Assembly: GCA_020347545.1 (NCBI GenBank)
Contig: CP070731.1
Location: 143,658-151,623, forward strand
Length of the DNA: 7,966 nucleotides
Source of the DNA: Flavobacteriaceae bacterium
GTDB lineage: Bacteria > Bacteroidota > Bacteroidia > Flavobacteriales > Flavobacteriaceae
Direction: 5' to 3'
Within the stretch, counting starts at the first letter, position 1; each line of letters opens with the position of its first letter. A program made the position numbers and the translations under genes. Below are positions 1 to 5,729 of the stretch, one piece after another. Below the pieces are notes generated by a model. That model was given only the letters and a program-made list of their open reading frames with translations, was not told where the DNA came from and searched no databases.

Positions 1-71
1 AAACCAAAACGAAAATCAGACGCATCAGGAATGCTGTCATTATCGTATAAGGAAAGGTTAGTTGTGGCCAT
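1..71 (-). CDS. ribH: 6,7-dimethyl-8-ribityllumazine synthase, N-terminal fragment (partial, runs off left edge)
   Basis: Only the first 23 codons are present. Reading the minus strand from the ATG at 71-69 gives MATTNLSLYDNDSIPDASDF followed by RFG. This matches the start of flavobacterial lumazine synthases, which have a short polar leader, then an Ile-Pro-Asn/Asp-Ala segment, then the Phe-Arg-Phe-Gly beginning of the first beta strand. The enzyme condenses 5-amino-6-ribitylaminouracil with 3,4-dihydroxybutanone 4-phosphate, the penultimate step of riboflavin synthesis, in the cytoplasm. The start lies 6 bases after the stop of the TPR gene, so the two are very likely co-transcribed, an arrangement I recall as common in Flavobacteriia. 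No active-site residue lies inside the window; the call rests on the N-terminal pattern and the neighbour. Confidence 0.8.
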   Translation of the reverse strand, partial: MATTNLSLYDNDSIPDASDFRFG

Positions 72-77
72 TGAATC

Positions 78-842
78 TTACTTTTGCGCTATTTGAGCAC
101 GTTGAATGTATACCGAGATATTTTTTGCCTCTTCTGATTTTGGATAGTCTTTTTCAATTCTGGAGTAATGCCTTTCAGCTTCATCAAATTTTCCAAGTTT
201 CATTGCCGTATTCCCTGCTCTGAACAGATATAGAGGAGAAGTAAAGTTATTATCTTTAATGTTTGCCGCTTCTACGTAATACTGCAAGGCATCTTCCGGT
301 TGCTCAATTTCAACAAAAGCGTCTCCGATGTTTCCTTTTGCCAGAGCTGCAAGCATTTCATCATCCGATGAAAAATCACTTAGATATTTGATCGCACTTT
401 CATAATCACCCGTTTTCAAAAAAGCGATACCACTCATGTACTTGGCCAGATTTCCCGCTTTTGTACCACCGTAATTGTCAACGATGTCAATGAGACCGTA
501 TTTGCCATCAGCTCCGTTAAGACTCAAATTATAAAGTGAATCTACTTCAACGGTTGTGCTCTGAGCCTGTTCAAAATATTTTTTTGGAAATGCCAGTTCA
601 TCAGCTGCTTCCTTTTCCTTAGGCTCAACAATGTATTTGTTATAGGCTAAAAAGGCAAGGATAATACCCGCAACAACAATTAGTCCGGTGAAAATTATCT
701 TTTGGTTCTTCTCTACCCATTGTTCTGATCTTGATGCCGTTTCGTCCAAGGTGTTAAATACCTCAGCCGTTGTGCTCTGATCTTCAATGTTTGCCTGATT
801 CCCTTTCTTAACCTTATTACCTCTTTTTTTGTAAGTCGCCAT
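78..842 (-). CDS. Single-pass membrane protein with C-terminal tetratricopeptide repeats (YfgM-like architecture)
   Basis: The protein has 254 residues. Residues 1-15 are strongly basic (MATYKKRGNKVKKGN), residues 16-48 are polar, and one membrane helix spans about 49-68 (IIFTGLIVVAGIILAFLAYN). The rest is soluble helical repeats; TPR-like helix pairs fall at about 133-166, 167-200 and 204-238, with the typical Gly/Ala/Tyr pattern (for example AGNTAMKLGKFDEAERHY). By the positive-inside rule the N-terminus is cytoplasmic and the repeats face the periplasm, the layout of E. coli YfgM, which works with PpiD at the Sec translocon; shared function is inference only. The in-frame ATG at 884 would add 14 residues. 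I chose 842 because MATYKKRG is, as I recall, the usual family start and because a possible promoter element lies between the two. ribH follows after 6 bases. Confidence 0.85.
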   Translation of the reverse strand: MATYKKRGNKVKKGNQANIEDQSTTAEVFNTLDETASRSEQWVEKNQKIIFTGLIVVAGIILAFLAYNKYIVEPKEKEAADELAFPKKYFEQAQSTTVEVDSLYNLSLNGADGKYGLIDIVDNYGGTKAGNLAKYMSGIAFLKTGDYESAIKYLSDFSSDDEMLAALAKGNIGDAFVEIEQPEDALQYYVEAANIKDNNFTSPLYLFRAGNTAMKLGKFDEAERHYSRIEKDYPKSEEAKNISVYIQRAQIAQK

Positions 843-862
843 GCGTATTTTTATTGATTGCG

Positions 863-870
863 CAAAAATA
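863..870 (-). promoter_or_regulatory. Possible -7 promoter element (TATTTTTG) for the TPR-ribH operon
   Basis: The minus strand reads TATTTTTG here, matching the Bacteroidota sigma-A -7 consensus TAnnTTTG, with the gene's ATG 20 bases downstream. The same octamer precedes ndk. The -33 element is weak: the nearest TTTG (885-882) leaves only 11 bases of spacer, shorter than the usual 17-23. In A/T-rich DNA such an octamer can arise by chance. Confidence 0.35.
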
Positions 871-1054
871 AAATTTTTATTCAAATTATTGACTTAATTT
901 AAACTTAATTTTTGTTTTTTTGTACTACACGGCATCCAGACTCTTGTGATTCAGTAAATTCCTGATATGTAGCTGTTTAAATTCATTAAAAGCATCACAT
1001 AAGATCTTTGCTATAGGCTTTTGTTCCGTTTTCAGTTTTGTTATTGTTTTATCT

Positions 1055-2152
1055 ATGTTTTTATCAACTATTTCACTGATTAATTTTAAAAATTTTGAGG
1101 AAAGATCATTCAATTTTGATCAGCGAATTAATTGTCTCGTAGGAAATAACGGGGTAGGTAAGACCAATGTACTGGATGCCATATACTATTTATCTCATAC
1201 GAAGGGCTATTTCAACTCAGTGGCTTCTCAGAACATAAAACATGGCAAGGATTTTTTTGTTGTGGATGGAGTTTATCTTAAAGAAGGCAGGGAAGAGCAT
1301 GTTCATTGCAGTTTAAAAAGAGGCAACAAAAAAGTATTCAAAAGAAATGGAAAGGAGTATGAGAAACTATCGGATCATTTTGGGTTGATACCACTGGTCA
1401 TTATTTCTCCTTCAGACACAAACCTTATTAGTGAAGGGAGTGAATTCAGACGAAAATTTATGGACATGATCATCTCCATGAATGATAAAGAATATTTTCA
1501 AGACCTTATTCATTATAATAAAACCCTTAGCCAGCGTAACTCTTTGCTGAAATATTTTGCTTCAAATTTCACATTTGATCAGGATAATATTGAAATCTAT
1601 GATGAGCAATTGTGTTTATATGGAGAGAGAATATTTGAAAAACGAAAGTCCTTCATTGAAGAATTTACGCCAATTTTTAACAGACGGTATCAACATATCA
1701 TTGAAACCTCGGTAAATAATGAAGTCAGGGAAGAGGTAAGTTTTTCGTATCGAACGCAACTTTTTGATTCCGATTTCAGAACTTTGCTTCAAAGACAATT
1801 GGAGCGTGATCGCATTCTTCAATATTCCTCCGCCGGAATTCACAGAGATGATTTGCTCTTTCAAATAAACGACTTTCCCGTCAAGAAGGTTGGTTCCCAG
1901 GGGCAACAAAAATCATTTTTGATCGCTTTAAAGCTTGCTCAGTTTGATTTGATTTCAAAAAAATCGAATATTAAGCCAATTTTGCTACTGGATGATATTT
2001 TTGATAAACTTGACGATCAGCGGGTGGGTCAATTGCTTCATCTGGTAAATGATGAAAGTTTTGGCCAGTTGTTTATTACCGATACCCATGACAAAAGAAC
2101 TGAAGACCTGATCAAGCAAACGGGTCAATCCTATAAAATGTTTAGCCTTTAA
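1055..2152 (+). CDS. recF: DNA replication and repair protein RecF
   Basis: A 365-residue SMC-like ATPase. With RecO and RecR it loads RecA onto gapped single-stranded DNA during recombinational repair and replication restart. The start MFLSTISLINFKNFEERSF is the classic RecF beginning, so the ATG at 1055 is well supported. The Walker A loop GNNGVGKT is at residues 30-37, the ABC signature SQGQQKS at 281-287, Walker B ILLLDDIFDKLD at 309-320 with its D-loop, and a late ITDTHDKR switch segment at 341-348. The middle (about 140-260) is the helical arm, shorter than a true SMC coiled coil. Length is normal for RecF (about 360). A DUF721 gene follows after 10 bases. The 212 bases upstream, shared with the divergent TPR operon, give no convincing promoter for this strand. 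Confidence 0.96.
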   Translation: MFLSTISLINFKNFEERSFNFDQRINCLVGNNGVGKTNVLDAIYYLSHTKGYFNSVASQNIKHGKDFFVVDGVYLKEGREEHVHCSLKRGNKKVFKRNGKEYEKLSDHFGLIPLVIISPSDTNLISEGSEFRRKFMDMIISMNDKEYFQDLIHYNKTLSQRNSLLKYFASNFTFDQDNIEIYDEQLCLYGERIFEKRKSFIEEFTPIFNRRYQHIIETSVNNEVREEVSFSYRTQLFDSDFRTLLQRQLERDRILQYSSAGIHRDDLLFQINDFPVKKVGSQGQQKSFLIALKLAQFDLISKKSNIKPILLLDDIFDKLDDQRVGQLLHLVNDESFGQLFITDTHDKRTEDLIKQTGQSYKMFSL

Positions 2153-2162
2153 GAAATGAAAT

Positions 2163-2459
2163 ATGAGTAAAAGGGACAAAGAAAGTAACCAGATCAAAGA
2201 TTTGATTCCTCAAATGTTAAAAGAGAACAAACTCAAAAAAGGAATGGATCAAATACAGGTAAAAGAAGTTTGGCAGGAAGTAATGGGAATGGGAGTAGCC
2301 AACTATACTGAATCGGTGTCATTGAAAAACGGAGTGCTTTTGGTCAGGCTAAAATCATCTGCGCTCAGGGAAGAGCTTAATTATGGAAAAAGTAAAATTG
2401 TATCCATGATGAATAAGGCCTTGAATCAGGTGGAGATAAAAGAAGTCAAGCTCATTTAA
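2163..2459 (+). CDS. DUF721 domain protein, DciA-like candidate helicase-loading factor
   Basis: A small basic protein of 98 residues, matching the DUF721 family: a charged N-terminus with predicted helix (IKDLIPQMLKENKL), the conserved tryptophan at W37 in VKEVWQEVMG, a short beta segment (VSLKNGVLLVRLKSSALREEL, about 52-72) and a C-terminal strand (EIKEVKLI). DUF721 is the core domain of DciA, which in most bacteria lacking DnaC helps load the replicative helicase DnaB. Bacteroidota versions are short and consist almost only of this domain. It starts 10 bases after the recF stop on the same strand, so co-transcription is likely and the replication context agrees. Family assignment is firm; a helicase-loading role in this organism is inference from the family. 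Confidence 0.85.
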   Translation: MSKRDKESNQIKDLIPQMLKENKLKKGMDQIQVKEVWQEVMGMGVANYTESVSLKNGVLLVRLKSSALREELNYGKSKIVSMMNKALNQVEIKEVKLI

Positions 2460-2502
2460 GCCAGCCTTTTCCCGGGTTAAAATGACATATTACAGCATAA
2501 AA

Positions 2503-2529
2503 AAAGCGCTTCTTATAGAGAAGCGCTTT
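2503..2529. terminator. Bidirectional intrinsic terminator between DUF721 gene and ndk
   Basis: A perfect 11-bp inverted repeat, AAAGCGCTTCT (2503-2513) and AGAAGCGCTTT (2519-2529), encloses a 5-base loop. On the plus strand it runs into TTTATTTTTG; on the minus strand the seven A residues at 2499-2505 supply a T tract. It sits 43 bases after the DUF721 stop and 19 bases from the ndk stop, so it can end both convergent transcripts. Confidence 0.88.
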
Positions 2530-2548
2530 ATTTTTGTACTGTTAATGT

Positions 2549-2968
2549 TTAAAAGATCTCTCTACCTGAAAAGTGAAATGATCCCTCAATAAATGCATTT
2601 TCATTGCTGTCTGATCCATGAACAGCATTTTCACTTATTGAAGTAGCATACATTTTTCTGATCGTACCTTCCGCCGCATCTTCCGGATTTGTAGCACCAA
2701 TTAGTGTTCTGAAGTCCTCTACTGCATTTTCCTTTTCAAGAATTGCAGCTACTATGGGACCTCTTGTCATATATTCTACCAAATCAGCAAAGAATGGTCT
2801 TTCTTTATGAATTGCATAAAAGGTCTCAGCGTCCCTTCTGCTCATTTGAGTTTGTTTCATCGCAACGATCTTGAAACCTGAAGCATTGATTTTTTCCAAA
2901 ATCGCTCCTGTGTTACCTTTTTCCAAAGAATCAGGCTTCAGCATTGTAAATGTTCTATTTGTAACCAT
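2549..2968 (-). CDS. ndk: Nucleoside diphosphate kinase
   Basis: A 139-residue full-length enzyme that transfers the gamma phosphate of ATP to other (deoxy)nucleoside diphosphates through a phosphohistidine. The catalytic histidine is H117 in NAVHGSDS (114-121). Other expected nucleotide-site residues are K11 (MLKPD), Y51, F59 (RPFF), R87, T93 (ATNP), R104 and N114. The start MVTNRTFTMLKPD agrees with the common flavobacterial N-terminus (M-A-T-N-R-T-F-T-M), so 2968 is the natural start. It has its own promoter just upstream, ends at the shared hairpin with the convergent recF/DUF721 unit, and appears to be monocistronic, although no terminator separates it from the PhoD-like gene upstream, so some read-through is possible. 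Confidence 0.97.
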   Translation of the reverse strand: MVTNRTFTMLKPDSLEKGNTGAILEKINASGFKIVAMKQTQMSRRDAETFYAIHKERPFFADLVEYMTRGPIVAAILEKENAVEDFRTLIGATNPEDAAEGTIRKMYATSISENAVHGSDSNENAFIEGSFHFSGREIF

Positions 2969-2992
2969 GTTGATATAATTTCAATTTTTCTG

Positions 2993-3022
2993 CAAAAATA
3001 CTTTATTTACCATGTTGGACAA
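2993..3022 (-). promoter_or_regulatory. Bacteroidota-type promoter of ndk
   Basis: On the minus strand a TTG (3022-3020) is followed after 19 bases by TATTTTTG (3000-2993). This fits the Bacteroidota sigma-A pattern of a -33 TTG/TTTG and a -7 TAnnTTTG separated by 17-23 bases. The ndk ATG is 24 bases beyond the octamer, giving an expected leader of roughly 15-20 bases. It lies in the 71-base gap between ndk and the preceding gene. Confidence 0.6.
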
Positions 3023-3039
3023 GTATCTGAGCTAATTTT

Positions 3040-4041
3040 TTAATAATTCGCCTTGTATCGCTCAAACAAAATATTCTCTTCTCCACGTATTTCGATGGTA
3101 ATCTGATTCTTTTTAATATTGAAATATAAAATTCCAAAATTCTTTTCAGAGATCACATTTCCCACACGGTAAGGATTGGGTTCTGATGTAAAAGAATCAT
3201 AACTGTGCGTCATGCCGCTTGAGGTCACATCGATCAGGTCGATCTCCGAATTCTCAATACGGGCTTTTGAAATTTCAGCAATATGACGGTCTCCACTTAA
3301 AAGAATGACTCCTCTGGCCTGACTTGTTTTTATCAAATTCATCATTTTATTTACTTCATGAGGCATATTTCCCCAAGTTTCGAATCCATGCTCCTTGGAT
3401 AGAAACTGAATACTGCTTACGATAATGTTAAATTGTGAAGAGGAATTTTCGAGCTCATTCTGAAGCCATGTCCATTGTTTTTCTCCCAGAATTGTAGTTT
3501 CGGTCTTTTGGGTCGGTACATATCTTTTTTTACCCGAGGGATCCTTTTTAAGGTCACTTCTAAAATAACGCGTGTCCAACATAAGAACTTTAACAGAGGA
3601 TTCTCCGACCCTGAAAACCTTTGAGTGATAAATTCCTTGCTGTTCCCTTCTTGGGCTATTTTCATCGACGTCCAAAAAATCGAGAAAAAGCTGCTGAGCG
3701 CTGTCTTTTTTGGAATAGTGTACACCTCCGTCATCCAGGCCGTAATCATGGTCATCCCATACGCCCATAATCTTAATTTTTTCTCTGAAACGGACATAAG
3801 CTGAATCATTTTTCAATCGATTATAATTGCTTCGCATGAATTTCATATCATGGGTGTCTGAATAAATGATATCACCACCCCATATAAATAAATCCGGATT
3901 ATGTTTCATAATGGGTTCCCATAAAGGGTTAGGTAAATTCTGGTTGTTACAAGATCCAAAAGCAAGGACAAAACCATCATCTTTTTTGCAGGAAGAAGCT
4001 GTAATCAACAGCATCAACATAATCAAGGAAAAGTTTCTCAT
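3040..4041 (-). CDS. PhoD-like metallophosphatase family lipoprotein (alkaline phosphatase D / phospholipase D type)
   Basis: A 333-residue protein with a lipoprotein signal peptide: MRNFSLIMLMLLITASSC with the lipid-bearing cysteine at C18 and KKDD after it. The mature part carries the PhoD-like metallophosphoesterase motifs in order: FGSCNNQN at 28-35, the metal site GGDIIYSD at 55-62, the central WDDHDYG at 95-101, LDTRYFRSD at 155-163, and the histidine-bearing LSGDRHIAE at 248-256. Family members hydrolyse phosphomonoesters or phosphodiesters with Ca/Fe or similar metals and are exported; the substrate here cannot be told from sequence. It lacks the extra N-terminal domain of Bacillus PhoD, which makes it a compact form. 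The start at 4041 gives an ideal signal peptide. It is divergent from the NrnA-like gene with 111 bases between them; a weak TACTTTG (4085-4079) is the only promoter-like string upstream. Confidence 0.87.
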   Translation of the reverse strand: MRNFSLIMLMLLITASSCKKDDGFVLAFGSCNNQNLPNPLWEPIMKHNPDLFIWGGDIIYSDTHDMKFMRSNYNRLKNDSAYVRFREKIKIMGVWDDHDYGLDDGGVHYSKKDSAQQLFLDFLDVDENSPRREQQGIYHSKVFRVGESSVKVLMLDTRYFRSDLKKDPSGKKRYVPTQKTETTILGEKQWTWLQNELENSSSQFNIIVSSIQFLSKEHGFETWGNMPHEVNKMMNLIKTSQARGVILLSGDRHIAEISKARIENSEIDLIDVTSSGMTHSYDSFTSEPNPYRVGNVISEKNFGILYFNIKKNQITIEIRGEENILFERYKANY

Positions 4042-4152
4042 TACGGAAGAACTTTTTAATGGGAATTTTGGAGTCCTGCAAAGTACGCAAAACTTGAGTA
4101 AACATCTTTAATTTTTAAGGATAATATTATTTTTATTGTATATTCGCCAACT

Positions 4153-5175
4153 ATGAATGAAGTAGCTTTTCAACAGTTAAATCAAGCTCTTTCCGAACCT
4201 AAAAATATTGTCATCACCACCCATAGAAATCCTGATGGAGATGCTTATGGATCGAGTCTTGGGCTTTACTGGTATCTGAAACAATTGGGACATGAGGTCA
4301 CTGTTATATCTCCCAATGATTGCCCCGGATTTCTAAAATGGATGCCCGGACAGGCTGAGATTGAAATATTTGAGTCGGCACCTGAAAAATGCACTAAAAT
4401 TCTAAAAGAAGCAGAACTTGTCTTTACACTCGATTTTAATGCCTTTCACAGACTTGGTGAGGTCATGGAACCGGTGATGTCGGAGATTTCTCCTGTATTT
4501 GTCATGATCGATCATCATCAGGAGCCGGATGATTTTGCACAATACTCATTTGTTGACCCTGCTATGAGTTCTACCAGTGAAATGGTGTATCAGTTTATAG
4601 ACAGAATGGACAAGAATGACCTGGTTGATAAAAATATAGCAACCTGCCTCTATGCTGGAATCTTAACAGATACAGGATCTTTCAGGTTTCCGGCTACGAC
4701 GAGCGATACGCATCGTGTTGTGGCGAATCTATTGGAGAAAGGTGCGAATAATTCTGATATTTATAACAGGATCCATGATGTCAATACCTATAATCGAATG
4801 CAGTTATTAGGTAAGGCCTTGAATAATATGATCGTATTGGAACGATTTCATACCGCTTATATCACCTTGTCACAAAATGAATTAAATAAGTATAAGTTTC
4901 AGCGTGGTGATACCGAGGGCTTCGTTAATTATGCCTTGTCCCTTAAAAATGTTATGTTCGCAGCCATATTTATTGAGGATAAAAAGCAAAAGATCATCAA
5001 GATATCTTTTAGATCTGTTGGAGATTTTTCCGTTAATGAATTTGCGCGTAAAAATTTTAATGGCGGAGGGCACATCAATGCTGCCGGAGGTAGAAGTACA
5101 CTGTCTTTAAAAGAAACGGTGAAGAAATTCGTTGAAATACTACCTAGTTTAACCGATGAATTAACCTTGTCATAA
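4153..5175 (+). CDS. DHH-DHHA1 phosphoesterase, NrnA-like oligoribonuclease / pAp phosphatase
   Basis: A 340-residue cytoplasmic enzyme. The DHH domain carries THRNPDGD (23-30; H24, D28, D30 as metal ligands), LDFN with D94, the signature MIDHH (118-122) and LTDTGSFRF (171-179) with D173. The C-terminal DHHA1 domain ends in the substrate-binding glycine loop NGGGHINAAGGR (303-314). NrnA-type enzymes degrade 2-5 nt RNA oligonucleotides and/or 3'-phosphoadenosine 5'-phosphate; relatives (GdpP, PgpH contexts aside) act on pGpG or pApA, so the exact substrate is open. No membrane segment or signal peptide is seen. It heads a three-gene operon: its TAA (5173-5175) shares one base with the gldI ATG, implying translational coupling. 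No convincing promoter was found in the 111 bases upstream. Confidence 0.92.
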   Translation: MNEVAFQQLNQALSEPKNIVITTHRNPDGDAYGSSLGLYWYLKQLGHEVTVISPNDCPGFLKWMPGQAEIEIFESAPEKCTKILKEAELVFTLDFNAFHRLGEVMEPVMSEISPVFVMIDHHQEPDDFAQYSFVDPAMSSTSEMVYQFIDRMDKNDLVDKNIATCLYAGILTDTGSFRFPATTSDTHRVVANLLEKGANNSDIYNRIHDVNTYNRMQLLGKALNNMIVLERFHTAYITLSQNELNKYKFQRGDTEGFVNYALSLKNVMFAAIFIEDKKQKIIKISFRSVGDFSVNEFARKNFNGGGHINAAGGRSTLSLKETVKKFVEILPSLTDELTLS

Positions 5176-5729
5176 TGAAGAATTTTCTTTTAATTTTTTG
5201 TCTGGGCCTGCTATTAATGTCTTGTGATAATTCAAAGGCAAGAAAACCAATTGTCCGGAAAACAAGCTCCTTTATGTCGGAGTCTATAGAACGAAATAAG
5301 ATGCTCAATAAAGCGGAACAGTCGGTTTTGATGCAAAAAATGAAATCAGACAGCCTGAATCAATACCTGAGCTCTGCCTATGGATTTTGGTATTATTACA
5401 ATACTCAGAAGGCGGATGAGACCATGCTGCCGGAAAGTGGCGATGAAGTGTTTTATGCACACGAGATTAAAGGTCTTGATGGAAGTGTTTTGTATTCCAG
5501 AGACGAACTGGGTACCAGAAGTTACCTTGTGGATAAAGAAGAATTGATTTCAGGTTTACAGGATGGATTTAAAATAATGAAAGAGGGTGAGATCATCACT
5601 TTCTTATTTCCATCGTATAAAGCCTATGGCTATCTGGGTAATGATCGAATAGAACCAAACCAACCCTTAATATATACAGTTGAATTGTTAAAAATTAATA
5701 AAATTAGTGAGAATGAAAATAATGAATAG
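5175..5729 (+). CDS. gldI: Gliding motility-associated FKBP-type lipoprotein GldI
   Basis: A 184-residue lipoprotein: the signal peptide MKNFLLIFCLGLLLMSC has the lipobox LMSC with C17 as the lipidated residue. A linker with the GldI-typical KARKPIVRKTSSFM and ESIERNKML segments (21-44) is followed by YGFWYYYN (69-76) and an FKBP domain at about 88-172 (GDEVFYAHEIKG ... FPSYKAYGYLG ... PLIYTVELL). GldI is one of the lipoproteins needed for gliding and type IX secretion in Flavobacterium and is thought to help fold other Gld proteins. Compared with human FKBP12, several pocket residues are replaced (Y26 by H96, F36 by L106, D37 by Y107, W59 by L128), while the Y82 equivalent Y151 is kept. The start overlaps the upstream stop by one base, and the next gene starts inside its 3' end. 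Confidence 0.9.
   Translation: MKNFLLIFCLGLLLMSCDNSKARKPIVRKTSSFMSESIERNKMLNKAEQSVLMQKMKSDSLNQYLSSAYGFWYYYNTQKADETMLPESGDEVFYAHEIKGLDGSVLYSRDELGTRSYLVDKEELISGLQDGFKIMKEGEIITFLFPSYKAYGYLGNDRIEPNQPLIYTVELLKINKISENENNE

Noticed and set aside
1616..1909. 97-codon open frame on the minus strand
   Set aside because: Lies wholly inside recF, whose ATPase motifs are intact; no family features of its own.
1985..2197. 70-codon minus-strand frame with hydrophobic start
   Set aside because: Antisense to the recF 3' end and the DUF721 start; hydrophobicity comes from reading the complement of charged codons.
3417..3809. 130-codon minus-strand frame
   Set aside because: Alternative frame of the PhoD-like gene, which carries clear motifs throughout.
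3866..4111. 81-codon plus-strand frame
   Set aside because: Antisense to the PhoD-like signal peptide region; no recognisable features and no ribosome site.
4121..4130. Perfect palindrome ATAATATTAT in the divergent gap
   Set aside because: All A/T, ten bases, expected by chance in this composition; no second copy or operator-like flank.
4139..4146. TATATTCG as a promoter -7 element for the NrnA-like gene
   Set aside because: Only 6 bases before the ATG and no TTG at 17-23 bases upstream, so it would demand a leaderless message with a poor consensus.
4882..5110. Two overlapping short frames on opposite strands
   Set aside because: Both sit within the DHHA1 domain of the NrnA-like gene and are shadows.
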